From positions 99,707,670-99,771,669 of the forward strand of contig CM036159.1 of NCBI GenBank assembly GCA_020631735.1: a stretch of DNA of 64,000 nt, written 5' to 3'. Positions 34,339 to 47,088 of this stretch are shown here, one piece after another. Position numbers and translations under genes: made by a program. Origin of the DNA: Saccharum officinarum. Taxonomy: Eukaryota > Streptophyta > Magnoliopsida > Poales > Poaceae. The number at the start of each line of letters is the position of its first letter. Positions within the stretch are counted from its first letter, which is position 1. The notes under the pieces were generated by a model. The model worked only from the letters and a program-made list of their open reading frames with translations. It did not search any database and was not told the DNA's origin.

Positions 34339-37300
34339 ATGGCGGTCCTCGAGAGGTCGTCGTCCCCCGCCGCGGCCGTCGCCGTCGCGGCCCTGATCGC
34401 GCTCGCGTCCGTCGCCGGCGTCGCCGGCGAGGTCTTCTTCCAGGAGAAGTTTGACGGTAAACACCCGGATCTCACCCTCTCTTCCTGGTCTCTGGATCTC
34501 CTGTCCTCCTGAGTGGCGGATCTAGAAAAAATAGGTTAGGCGCCCCGGTGCTAGATCTCTGAGACAATGTGCTTGCATTGCTGTTCGTCGGTTCGTGGAG
34601 CGATGACGGTGCGGCTGTTGCTGTTTTTTGTGGTCTCATTTGTTCTGGAGAGCGTTCGCGTCCGTGGGAGTCCAGCGCGCGCCTCGCCGCGCCGCGAGGG
34701 ATCTCTAGCCCAACCCGCCGCTGGCTGTTTTCTCTCGTGATCTCACGGTCTCGGAGTGTGTTTCGTTTCGTCTGTATTCTACACTGATTCAGCCGGTTCC
34801 AGTGGTAATCGTGTGTGTGTTTTTAATTCGTTTGCAATAATTTCGTCTAACTCGATAGGTTTTGTTGGGCCCAAGGTTTAGGGGTTATGAGTTCAAATTT
34901 TTGCCATTTGTTGTTTGTGAGATGACTTCGTCATTATCCGGAGAATCTATCTATCGTCTGAATTGTGTAAACTGACGGAAACAGATGGATGGGAGGATCG
35001 CTGGGTCAAGTCCGACTGGAAGAAGGACGACAACACGGCAGGCGAGTGGAACCACACGTCCGGCAAATGGAACGGAGATGCCGACGATAAAGGTGAGAAC
35101 CGACATCCGTAGGGTCACTGACCGTGTTGGTCTCTGTTCTGTTCGGCATTTTGCTTAAGTGACGTCCATTTCTGTTTGTGGGTACAGGAATCCAGACCTC
35201 TGAAGACTACAGGTTCTACGCCATTTCAGCGCAGTACCCCGAGTTCAGCAACAAGGACAAGACCCTGGTGCTGCAGTTCTCGGTGAAGCACGAGCAGAAG
35301 CTCGACTGTGGCGGTGGCTACGTGAAATTGCTTGGGTCCGATGTTGATCAGAAGAAGTTTGGTGGCGACACCCCATACAGGTAAAGATCGGTCTCCATCG
35401 ATCTCCTTGCGTATTCAAGTTATAACATCTCTGACTGGTTGATTGAACAAACTGTATCTGTAATTATCACTTTCAGCATCATGTTTGGGCCGGATATCTG
35501 TGGGTATGCCACCAAGAAGGTCCATGCTATCCTTACTAAGAACGGCAAGAACCATTTGATCAAGAAGGAGGTGCCATGCGAGACAGACCAGCTGACACAC
35601 GTTTACACCCTGATCATCCGGCCTGATGCCACATACAGCATTCTCATTGATAATGATGAGAAGCAATCTGGCAGCATCTATGATGATTGGTATATTCTTC
35701 CTCCAAAGAAGATCAAAGACCCTGAAGCCAAGAAGGTGATGTTTAGACAATTCTTCCTGCCTTTGCTAAATACTGTAAAATCTTGGTTGAGCTCTTTTCA
35801 CAGAGGAGCTTAATGTAGAATGTAATGGTTGCAGCCAGAAGACTGGGATGATAAGGAATACATTCCTGATCCCGAGGACAAGAAGCCAGAGGTATACACT
35901 CTACTAAGCTTGGCATAGTAGTTTGGGTCATATTCTGTCCAATATGTTCTGTAACTCAGAAAGCTTTAAGTAAAAGTGTCATTTACTTATATGACAATAT
36001 GAGCCTATATTGTAGTATTGTAAGTGGCCTTTTACAAATGATCTTTATCACTGTTGGTGTCTGACTTAGATTGTTCTTTGCAGGGTTATGATGATATTCC
36101 CAAGGAAATTCCTGACCCCGATGCAAAGAAGGTGCATATTTTGCTTATTCCATCGTATTTTTATGGCACTTATTCCATAGTATATACACCTCCTGTGATC
36201 AGATCATCAGCAGATCCTTGATTTCACATTCTTCAATACGTGTTGCAGCCAGAGGATTGGGATGATGAGGAAGATGGTGAATGGACAGCCCCAACCATTC
36301 CTAACCCAGAGTACAAAGGACCATGGAAGCAAAAGGTATGAACATGACTAAGTGTCTTAATTATGCTAGACAAAGCTGCAGTGCACCACGACACAGCTGC
36401 TGACATGAGTTGATCTTTATGTTCTTCAGAAAATCAAGAATCCTGATTACAAGGGCAAGTGGAAGGCTCCTTTGATTGACAACCCAGGTATATTTACATT
36501 TCAATTTTGAGAAGAGTCCATGACACCTGAGGCTAACCCTGCTGTCCATTTCAACTTTTATGCTTATTTTAGGAGTTCATATGCATTTGTTTATTGATGC
36601 GTGCAGATTTCAAGGATGATCCTTACATCTACGCTTTTGACAGTTTGAAGCACATTGGCATTGAGCTGTGGCAGGTTATTGATTTACTCCATGAACATAA
36701 TGACTTTCCTAGTTATCTTGTCTGATGCCCCACTAATTTTCATTCTCTATATCATACTAGGTTAAATCAGGAACTTTGTTCGACAACATTCTGATAACAG
36801 ACGACCCTGAGTACGCCAAGAAGTTTGCAGAGGAGACCTGGGGCAAGCACAAAGATGTATGCCAACTTGTCTATATAGGGTTACTGTTTTGTACTCCACA
36901 TTCCTAATTGCACACAACTAAAGTAGTGATCTATTTCAGGCCGAGAAGGCTGCCTTTGACGAGGCCGAGAAAAAGAGGCTTGAGGAGGTAATGCAGAATT
37001 ACACACTATCTTTTGTGCAATGCCATCCCTGTTCTTTTTTAGAGACTGTTAGTTTACTCACGCGTAGCGTAGACCTCTCTTTCGAAACAGTATTAACTCG
37101 CAATGTTCCTCTTTGCCAGGAATCTGCAAGCGCGAAGGACGACGACGATGACCTAGATGTAGATGTAAGCTTTTTGGGTTGATTTGTTTGTACTTAAGTT
37201 TCTGTCTATATACTGTGCCAATCTTTTGTTAACGCCAAGTGGCAATTTCTTATGCTTGACAGGAGGACGAAGATGATGCGGACGACGACAAGGCTGATAA

Positions 37301-37510
37301 TACTGCTACCGGTGAGGCCAAGGACTCTGCTGACGCAGAAGGCAAGGTCGCTTCCGATGTGAAGCCGGCCGAGGACAGCAAAGAAGCTCCTGCTGAGGAG
37401 AAGAAACATGTGCGTTAACGTCGTCCCTATACCAACTAGTCGTCCCTATATATTTTGTTTTCCACTTGTAACGTTCCTTACTGTTTATGCTTTCGCAGGA
37501 TGAGCTCTAG
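34339..37510 (+). CDS. CRT: Calreticulin
   Basis: An ER-lumen lectin chaperone and calcium store. Fourteen exons: 34339-34456, 34985-35092, 35188-35380, 35477-35735, 35835-35891, 36084-36131, 36249-36335, 36430-36487, 36607-36674, 36761-36856, 36940-36987, 37120-37164, 37263-37409 and 37499-37510; 447 aa, all GT-AG and in phase. Residues 1-30 are a signal peptide ([14 protein letters not shown]). The N domain has the lectin motifs CGGGYVKL and IMFGPDICG, and a possible N-glycosylation site NHT. The P domain repeats include [17 protein letters not shown] and [20 protein letters not shown]. The C domain is acidic ([18 protein letters not shown]). It ends KKHDEL; the last exon encodes only DEL and the stop. 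No damage was seen. Confidence 0.98.
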
Positions 37511-39071
37511 AGCGTGCGGATGAAAAAGCACCAGAGTTAGAGACTTGTCAAATCTTGTGTTCCGGTTTCAGTTTCAGTCGGAGATGTTGATGAGAGTGAC
37601 CATCCCAACAGAAGAAGGCCGTTCGTCTCAACATAGCGAGTATTCGATCACTGAATAACACTACTGAAAAGGAACAGATCCGGCAATGGCCATTTCTCAT
37701 TGTAATGTCTATCCCCCTGATACGAGTGCAATGGCCATTTCCAATTGTAGTGTCTATCCCCTTGATACGAGTGGTAGTCAGACATCGTGAAATCAAGTTT
37801 TCGACAGTTTTGCATAGTACATGCTTTGCTCGTCGCCCTAGTTATTCATATTCCGTGGGCGAAAAAAATGGCCACCGTCTTCCTATTGGGTTACCTACAT
37901 ATCGTTCCGGCGATTTGTTTGGTCCCGTTGGTTCGATTCTTGCTGGCCAGCGACAAAAACATGCCTGGCCTAAATGGCCGACGGCGCCGGACGTGACAAG
38001 TGATATGCACCGGTTTGTATTTGTTGGTAGCTTCGTTTTGTCTGTAGATTGTTAACGCGAGAGAGTGGGAAAACTTGCAGACCTCCACAATTCTCTTTCT
38101 TTCGGCCTGATTAGGTGAGGATATCCTCTCCTATGTAAAAATGATGCCAAACTCGCGATAAAAAAAATGATCTCAAACTCTCGTTGATTAGTAGCTGGTG
38201 GAGACAGCGCAGCACAAGATGATCAGCCATAAATCTCAGCATGCAGAGTGGCAAAATGGGACATTCTATTTTGTGTGTGATTTTAAAGTTACAAGAACTG
38301 TAACATGAAATTTTGCTCTTTTTCTGAAACTACATGAAGTTTTACTTATTCTGTTTTTTCTGCTAGAATATTTATAGACAATCCTACTTAGACCAGATTT
38401 CCTTGAACTTCAAAACCAAGCAAACTACTTCACTCAACTTTCAAAACCGTTTAAATTATCTCGCTCTCCGTTTATTGAGGGAAGCATTTTACCCGGTTTT
38501 AGGAATTGTTTGTTTTAGCTTTTTGCTAGCTTTTATCGGCAAGAAATTAGAAAGCTGAAACAAACAACCAGTTATTGAGCTGACTTTTGAAAAGCTGAAA
38601 AGCTTAGTTCGAAATGAACTAAAAGCTGAAAAACACACTAAGAGTAGTTTTTCTAGCTTTTGGCATGCTGAGAAGTTAAGAATTTAATACAAACCCAATA
38701 GCCAAAAAAGTCAGCTTTTGAACCAAAAGCCTAAAAACCGAAGTTAAAATAAACAGGCCCCTAGTATTCGAAAAGAAATTCTGAAATATGACAATAGTTT
38801 AGGAAATTAGGAGGAATAAGTGACTTTTTTCCTAGAAGATAAGGTAGGAGGGTCAGGGCCCTGGAGATCTCATGTTGGGCCTAGGAATGCAACAGCACGA
38901 AACAGCCCTGTAAGCCCATGTATCTTAACCGTTAGTCATTCCTCAAAAAAAAAAAAAAAAACTCAGAAGTCACCTTCTCTCTCTCTAAAAAAAAGGAAGT
39001 CAGCAACCATTTTGTTTCTCCGTCACCTCCACTTCCTCGACGCCGCCTCCGGTTCATCAACCCTGCCGGCC
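37511..39071. other. Calreticulin 3' UTR and intergenic repeats
   Basis: An imperfect direct repeat of the CAATGGCCATTTCnnATTGTA type occurs at about 37683 and 37728. A MITE-like element lies at 38501-38762. A poly(A) run at about 38944-38961 precedes the FAHD1 5' UTR. No other gene. Confidence 0.5.
38501..38762. repeat. MITE-like inverted-repeat element
   Basis: The ends AGGAATTGTTTGTTTTAGC and TTAAAATAAACAGGCCCCT are imperfect inverted repeats, and the inside is full of AAAGCT/AGCTTTT. The superfamily is not determined; no clear target duplication. Confidence 0.55.
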
Positions 39072-41506
39072 ATGGCGTCTGCGGCCTGCGGCGTCGCAGA
39101 GCTCCTCGCGGCGAGCACGAAGATCATCGGCGTTGGGCGCAACTACATCGCCCACGCCAACGAGCTCGGCAATCCGGTCCCCAAGGTGCGGTTCGCGCGC
39201 CTTCCATCCTCGATCACAAAACGCTCCCGCGATCCCAACTTCCCTTAATCCCTCCCCTCCTCCCCGCGCGGCCTCTGGTTTGATCTCGCGTGTGTTTGGG
39301 GTGTGTTGCAGGATCCAGTCCTGTTCCTGAAGCCGACCTCGTCGTTCCTCCACTCTGGCGTGGCCACCGCCGCCGTCGAGATCCCGGAGCCGCTCGAGTC
39401 GCTGCACCACGAGGTCGAGCTCGCCGTCGTCATCTCCCGTCGCGGGCGCGACATTCCCGAGGCGTCGGCCATGGACTTCGTTGGAGGTAATTTGAGAATT
39501 GCGTCACAATGGGTGACGTGAGAACATGAGATAATTAACGATGGAGCCTTCGTGTGATAGTAAGGCTTTGTATTCGTGTGTTTGCAAAGTGCCAAAGTGC
39601 ACTAAAAAGTTCCTATGGTTTATTTTTCAGAAAGATCAATTATGATTCTACGATATAGGATATGTTCAAAGTGCCAAAGTGCACTAAAAAGTTCCTATGG
39701 TTTATTGTTCAGAAAGATCAATTAGGATTCTAGGATATAGGATATGTTCATGCTCTGGAGACTATTTAGGATCATTGAGAGTTGTTTTGGCATTACTGCT
39801 TTATTGTGACAAGGAGTGCTGGAAGCTAGAAACAGATGGATTTTTGCAATTCTAGCTTAGTTTGACAAGCTTGGTGGAAAATGCAAGCGAGCAATTTAAA
39901 AGTTAGAATTGCCAAGGTGAACTTGCGCTCGTTTAATGATGGCTATTCCATAGGCGGGAATATGAAATTATGTTTCATGGCACAGAGAAATACAAAACTT
40001 GTGAATTCAACTATGTTTTTTTTTGTCCATTTGTGGTTTTATGGCCTGATTGATAACTATTTGTAATCTATTCTCTTCATCATTGATGAACTTGAGTTAA
40101 AAGCTTACAAGTAGTCTCTTTTGTGCTTACCTTCTTTTTTTTTGCCTTTTGAATTGAGCAGTTTAAAGTGTTTGTTAGCGACAAACTAAATATGAGATAA
40201 CTGCTTGTTTTATTGATTTTCCCAGGTTATGCACTTGCTTTGGACATGACAGCAAGGGACCTTCAATCTGCTGCCAAGGCGAGTTCTACCTTCTGTAGTT
40301 TTCCTGAATGTCAGTACTACTAGTTCAATTACTGTTGTTGTAGTTTCATCTGCCATCCCTGGTGTTTGTTGAATGTTATGTATGACCATACAAGCGTTCA
40401 ATTTACATAAGTAAATTCAGTAACTAACTTTGCAATTTAGTCTCATGAGTGGATCTTCTCCATGATCATATCTATTTATGAATAGCATATCTATTTATGA
40501 ATAGCAAAGAGTCATATGCTTTTAGTCGAGCTAGTTACTGTCTTCATCCATTCAGTATCTTTCATTTCACATAATTTTTTCTCAATATATTTGGTGTACA
40601 AATCTGGTAGCATTAATTGGCTGCCAAGACCTTAAGTAGACTCAATCTCTTGATGTTTTTTATTAAAAAGAACTATACCATTAATTTTCTTATCATACTC
40701 ACCATCCACTAATTTGCAGTCTGCAGGCCTCCCATGGACTTTGGCTAAAGGACAAGACACCTTCACTCCAATTAGTGCAGTAGTAAGCAATGTTTTTTCT
40801 TCATGTGCTTGGAGTTGGTTGGTGGTGGCTCAAGACAGTATGTTTTATTTATTTGTGTTCACTTGTTATAATTACACCACAATGAATTAATGCCATATTC
40901 AAGTTAGTCAGTGCAGAAGTGTTGCTAGATAGAGACACCTCATCTTTGTTGCCTTCCATGTTCTCCACAGCCATCCAGTGAGATGAAATGTGTAATCCCA
41001 TCAGTATGACACACCATGTTTTGACTTCCATTAATGATATTTTTTCTATCAATCAGGTTCCAAAATCGGCTGTCACTAATCCCGATGATCTCGAGCTCTG
41101 GCTAAAGGTATTTCTTCAAGTACTGGATTTATTTAATTTAATGTTGCCCAAAGTGGTAGAGCATATGGTGAATTGACTACCAACTGTATCCAGGTAGATG
41201 ATGAACTAAGGCAGAAAGGATCGACAAGTGACATGATATTCAAGATTCCTTTTCTGATCAGCTATATCAGTTCCATCATGACATTAATGGAGGGTGATGT
41301 GATACTAACAGGTAGTGACATTTTCTCAAGCTCAGCTTGTTTTTGCGCATCTGAGGTCTGTCTGCAGGATATTCATTTGTTCCTCTACAGGTACTCCTAA
41401 GGGTGTGGGTCCTGTGCGAGTAGGTCAGAAGATCAAAGCTGGTATAACTGACCTAATTGATGTCGAGTTTGATGTTCGGAAACGCAATCGGTCATTTTCC
41501 GCATGA
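39072..41506 (+). CDS. FAHD1: FAHD1-type acylpyruvase / oxaloacetate decarboxylase
   Basis: A fumarylacetoacetate-hydrolase-fold enzyme. Family members hydrolyse acylpyruvates and decarboxylate oxaloacetate, usually in mitochondria. Seven exons: 39072-39185, 39312-39486, 40226-40278, 40720-40782, 41057-41107, 41194-41311 and 41391-41506; 229 aa. Motifs: [27 protein letters not shown], the metal-binding Glu pair in [44 protein letters not shown], and [15 protein letters not shown]. The intron after exon 3 has a GC donor (AAG|GCGAGT); the frame requires it. The stop is at 41504-41506. Full length and undamaged. No long transit peptide, as in other FAHD1 proteins. Confidence 0.93.
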
Positions 41507-42118
41507 TGCAATAAGCAAGAAAGTAATGGTAAGCAACAAGTATTGGGAGCATATGTGTTGCAATTGTTTTTTTCTAATACAATGCATACAATAGTAAGTC
41601 TGCATGCTTTTATTCGCTGTGTGACTAAAAATAATATCAGGCAATTGAGTTCATGAAAGCAAACCTGTTTACCTGTAGCAAGGTAAGGGCATCATATTTA
41701 TGCTTGAGGAATTTCTTGACGTACTCCAATATGCCAAAACAGTGCCAAAGCTACGTTATCCTACCACATTCTCACATACACAAAGCCATCAAAACCTGAA
41801 GGATATGAACTACTCCTTAGTTAGAAGCTTGTGCTATATGAACTATTGTTACCTTGAAAAAAGATGTTATTGTTGGATAACTTATAATTGTCTTAACAAT
41901 TTAACAGTGAGTATTGATGCCTATCAGGGATTCAGCAACTTACTATTTGTCTATTTCTGACTCCTGCTGTCTGCAGGTGAATATAAAGCTCATTCCTCAA
42001 CTGTGAATCGCTTTCCTAGAGCAATTGCAGATAGCTCTTGAGCCTTCTCTTGATTTACTTCACCTGGGTTTGGGAAGGCTATCTATGAATATGCGAACTT
42101 GATTTACTTCACCTTCTT
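41507..42118. other. FAHD1 3' UTR and spacer
   Basis: AT-rich sequence. No gene supported. The duplicated HYPK segment starts at about 42119. Confidence 0.5.
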
Positions 42119-45100
42119 AACGCACGGTCATCTCGTCAGCCGCACTCCGCACAGGCACACTGTGCGCACTATCTCATCTCATCGGAGAAAAGGAGATCCG
42201 TACTAGGGTTTTAGACGGCGATGGGTGCAGCGGGCGACGAGAAGGCAGCTGCGGCTGCGGGGGCTGGTGCCGCCGAGGGCGAGGGGGCAGTGGACTCCAA
42301 GGACCTTCAGCAGCAGAGCAAGGTGCTTGACAAGCTCACTGATCACGTCGAGGACCGGCAGCTCGATTCATCCCGTGTCCAATCCGTACATTTCATCCGC
42401 TCCCTGTCACATAACATCATAATTATGATGACCCACATGTACCTGTCATCGTCATAATGACCTCTGACAGCCGTACGTTCCTCATAATTTAAAAGGCCTG
42501 CTTTCCTCCGAACAGGATCTAATCACAGGAGTATTGCAATATTACAACAATTTATTCAAAATACCATCAAAGTAAAGTAGCGGAAGTCTTACAATAATTA
42601 AGTATATAAACCACAGTTTTCAAATTTCAGACCTTATGTAGCATTATTACAAACCGGTAGTAGGGAAGTATCAGTAGAACTTTATTACAATCACACAAAC
42701 GAGATGTCTTGCCCAGAGACCACACAGTTACTCGTCGTCACTTTCTTCAGCCAAAACGGTCATGCAACAAGGCTCAAAGCAGACTTGTTCATGAACCACA
42801 CCTGCAACAAGGGGTTTAACAAACCCTAAGTACGAGAGACTTACCCGACTAAGAAAAGACTCCAAGGGCATGCTAGCTTTAGGGAATCAAGGTACGAGTA
42901 TTTAAGAATCAAAATTTCTTTTGCAGAAAAGCTTACTAAAGTAAGTTCTTACCTTCATTATTTTACTTTTACCATTGATGGTTCATTAACCAATTCTAGG
43001 TGATCCTAATCTAGATCAAAGTAATTCTCATCGAGACATTTCTCATTTTTTTCTTTCAATTTCTAGTTCTTAACTACGATGTTGGTGTAAGGCCACGACT
43101 CCTTTCTCGTGGAGCAACGACGATTCGAACCGCTTCATTTACCCAGCTGGGGATTTCTAACCACACGACATATGTAGAACTGAATCTTGCATATATCAAC
43201 TCTTATCCGAGTAACCCAAAACCAGAACGTGTCCATCGCCACCCGAGAGCACAGTATTCCTCGAATCCGGCCCAATTCTAGCCCCGAGGGTACACGCTAC
43301 TCTCGTCACCTCTCCACTCCCAGTGCGAGGTTAGACGTTCTCGTAATGGAATAGTCGAAGTAAGGCTTACCCGACATGGGTACATGGCCAGTACTAATAA
43401 AAACTCCATGACGCGAGGGCCAACAACGTACGGTCCTTAACTGATAAGGCGGAAACATTACATTGAGACTCCTTTCCCAATGCAAGTTAGCAGTGGCCAA
43501 ACCACCCGCCCGATCTTATAAGTTCATTCTCATATTTCAATATTCATTAAGTATGCCATCGTGGCCATGTAAACATTCATTTAAAAAGCTTAACTCATAA
43601 GCATAGCGAAACATACTACGCATTTTCAGTAAAACAGGTATCAAGGTTGATATCGTAATAATCAAGGATGACAATGCAGCAATTGGGTTACTACTCAACT
43701 CCTAAGTACTTAATGCAGTAAACCATAGTATAAATCATAAAGATTTGTAAAACTCAAGGTAGGGTTTAAATACACCGGGACTTGCCTTGCTCTGACGCGA
43801 CGGCTAACTCGGGCTCAAAGACTCCGACCTCCGGTCCGGAACCCACCGACGACAACTCTTCTCCGGAGACTTGCTCGTCAACTTCAACTTCTTCGAAAGC
43901 GGGAACTACACGAGCATATAACATGTTTCAACATGATGCGGTGATAAACATGATGCTTGATAATGATATGCCACGGTTAACGACTTGAGTACAACTTTCC
44001 TTCGCGGTACAGTCGCAAAACAGTAAAACCAACTAACTAATAGCGATGACTTAAGCGATATTAGTGTTTCTTACCAAACATGTTACTAACGAGCTCAATC
44101 ATGAAATTAAGGTGCCAAGGATCACCAAGAATTAGTGACCCAAGGTCATCACTCAATCAAAATGGCACACAACACTTAAAGTTATCAATTTAACAATTAT
44201 TTAAACATTTAATTAATTAGAGCATAATTAATATTAAATCAAACTTCATCTAATTGAGCTTAAACTTTTTCTAAGGATTAATCATGGCCTAAAACAGTGT
44301 CAGAATAAATTTCATGATTTTTGGATTAATAATTTAATTACTAAAATTCATGGAAGTTGCATTTAATATTTAATTGAACTAATTAAATAACTTGCAAAAA
44401 GTAATCAAATTTAGCATTTAATATTTTTCCTAAGTAGTTTACATCTTGAAAAGCTTACACAAAAATTTTCACTATTTTTGGAGCTCAACAGAATTTCTAA
44501 TGAAATAAACAAATACTAATACTATTCACATTTTTGAAAAAGAAAAAAATCCCGATCGGGCGGTTTCCTTGCATTCTCTCTCTGGCTCAGCCCGGCTACG
44601 CGGCCTGCCCGCGCGTTCGCGCCCGCACCCGCGCGGCCCAGCCACGCGCGCGGCCCAGCAACGCGGCCCGCTCGCTTTCACTCACTGATGCGACGGTCCC
44701 GCTTGTCATCTTCCTTTCCCTCTCTCTCATTCTTCTCCCGCGCCCGGCCATGACGATGACGGCCTAGACTAAACTACCACGCTCATCATGATCTTCATCA
44801 CCTACCGCACTCCCACAAGGACACTACCTTCCCGTTGATGCCATGGACAAAGCCGCACCCTGACCATGGTGGCCGCGGTGCCCGGCGCCCCGACGATACA
44901 GGCCGTAATCGACCAAATTGAAGGTGTGGGAAGCACCAGTGGCTCACCACAAGCTTAGACGTGGAGTTGGTGGACGCGGATAAGCGACAGATATGGCTAA
45001 CCACGAGAGGCGACACGACGCTTAGTTATTGCGACTGCCGCTCCGATGAAGACTTTGACGTTCCGGCGTGTCTCCCCGTGCGCTGGACAAGACGGCAAGC

Positions 45101-46988
45101 GCATGAGCAAGCACAGGTAAATAGGATGCAGAAACACGAGATCGAAAACGCTAACTCGGACTGTACCGAGCTGACCACGGTGGTGGAGCTCACCCCGGAC
45201 GACGGTGACCCGAGGTTGAAGACGACGGCTCCCCGGCGATCCCGAGCGGTAGCGTCTGCGCTAGGAGGCGCAAACGGCTCGCGAGATGATGGCAGAGCTA
45301 ATGGCAAGATGGAGAGGGCTGAGGTGGAGTAGAGGGGACGAATTTTGCCGGCAAGGTGATGACGGTGGCGGCGGCAATGGAGAAGCAAAACGACGACAGT
45401 GGCCGTGGTGGTCGTTATATAGGGCTGAGAAGATAAAGATGAGACTGGAGAGCGCGAGGCGGTACAGATGATCGCGGTGGCTCGCTAGAAGGTCGTGGAA
45501 ATGGCCAGCTCGACGTCGGCGGCTCACCGGCGCCCATGCCGCGCGCTGCCGAACGCTGATTCGTCGTGCACTGTAGCTCCCCCAATTTGCAATTTCAAAC
45601 TGTTTTCTCAAATTACTCCCAAATTCATGTAGCAACTTGAAAATTCCCAAGATATGAAATCTTCAGAATTTCAAGCTCTACAAGTTTTGTATTGAACACT
45701 TTTTTAAATTCGAACTGGATTTTGAAATTTGAGTTTAAATTCAAAAGGGGACATTTTTTTGGAAATTTGGTAATTTAGAAATTACTTTGGATTTTATATC
45801 GAAACTTCAAAAACTCCAAACACCAAAGTTGTACATCTAGCCAAGACCTACAACTTTGCTATTCAAACCATTTTCAAATTCTGCCTCCATTTTGAAATTT
45901 GAGTTTGGGGATAAAAAGGGGTCAAATTTGAAATTTGCTTCTTTTCAAAATTGCTCCACATTTTACACTAAAACTTTGAAAACTCAAAACACGAAAGTTG
46001 TAGCCCTTGAAAAGTTCTACAAACTTGGTTTTAAACTTTTTCCCAAATTTTGCTTAGATTTTGAATTATTTCAAAAGGGGTAAAACAGGGTTTTGGGTTT
46101 TAGGGTTTTCGGAGGAATTTTCAATTGAAATTTGTTGCTACCTTAATTGGTGATTATTTAATGATTAAACCATCATCCAAGGGCATCATTTAGACAAGCA
46201 TGACATGGTTGACCAAATGCCACTCTTGGTTGATCAATTTAGCTTTTGAAAATCTTTTTAATATTTCCCTAAATTTGAATTCAAATTCGAATCGGAAAAC
46301 TCGCGACAAGTTTTTGGATTTCAATTCAAACTCAAACTTGGAGCTTCATTTTATGTGTTGTACTTGAGTTCATACCCTACACTTGACACTAGTGTGTAAC
46401 ACAGTCACACACCTCAAATTACGCAGGGCATGGACTAAGTATTTACGGTGGCATTCGAAATTAGGGTTTTCTGTTCGAATCACACCACTGAGAAGCACAT
46501 CCAACCTAGAAAGGTAAACTCATTTTAGTTAATGCATGACATGATTGACCTAATCATGGATGCTTTGCGATGCAATATGATGACATGGCAGGTTAATTAG
46601 CAACCATAACACCCGAGGTGTTACACTCCCCGCCCCACCGATTCCTTCTCTCTGCTTCGTCTATAGTGAGGAATAACTGGAGGATGCTGCCCTTTTTGGA
46701 TCCATCATGCATAGGTGGTTTTAGATTTTGTGCAGTTTTCCTGCTTTGCAGAGATGCCATGCTTCACCTAAAGTTCTGCTAGTAAATTTACCTGAATCCT
46801 GATATAGCTAGCTCATGTGTAATTTTACTTGCTTGAATCCTGGTACATCAACGAAACATATACTGCGCTGAGAAATAACAAAACATGTTGTTCAGCACAA
46901 AATCTTGTATCAGTACTATTGCCATTGCACTTAAGAATTTGACTAACCAATCACAAGTAGGAAGTCTAACTGACATTGCACTTATGAA
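42119..46988 (+). pseudogene. HYPK: Partial duplicate of HYPK exon 1 and intron 1
   Basis: 42119-42404 and 46631-46988 match about 29903-31080 (minus the Mutator insertion). The copy has the upstream leader, an intact first exon from ATG 42221 (with a three-codon deletion in the Ala/Gly region and a Lys-Val substitution near KVLDKL), the donor region, and part of intron 1. Exons 2-4 are not found: the match runs into the 100-N gap and Copia sequence follows. A 4.2-kb solo LTR splits the intron copy. It cannot encode the UBA-like domain as assembled. Confidence 0.88.
42405..46625 (-). mobile_element. 4.2-kb solo LTR, probably Gypsy, 5-bp TSD
   Basis: CTCCC flanks both sides (42400-42404 and 46626-46630). 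The element runs TGTCACATAAC to GAGGTGTTACA, so it has TG...CA ends. On the minus strand it would begin TGTAACACCTCGGGTGTTA and has a CCCTATATAACGACC TATA region near 45420, so it is probably minus-oriented. No pol domain and no second LTR were seen. Degenerate repeats of roughly 150 bp with TTGAAATTTGAGTTT and AAAGTTGTA motifs fill about 45590-46100. The parental HYPK intron gives the empty site. Long repeat-bearing LTRs are known in Tekay-like chromoviruses; that lineage is a guess. Confidence 0.8.
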
Positions 46989-47088
46989 NNNNNNNNNNNN
47001 NNNNNNNNNNNNNNNNNNNNNNNNNNNNNNNNNNNNNNNNNNNNNNNNNNNNNNNNNNNNNNNNNNNNNNNNNNNNNNNNNNNNNNNN
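46989..47088. other. Assembly gap of 100 N
   Basis: Exactly 100 N. On the left is duplicated HYPK intron; on the right a Copia RNase H fragment. Confidence 0.99.

Noticed and set aside
42221..42457. A second functional HYPK gene
   Set aside because: Only exon 1 is present. The frame runs into solo-LTR sequence and the UBA-like exons are absent.
44534..45650. Several overlapping open frames on both strands
   Set aside because: They lie inside the solo LTR and have no recognisable domain.
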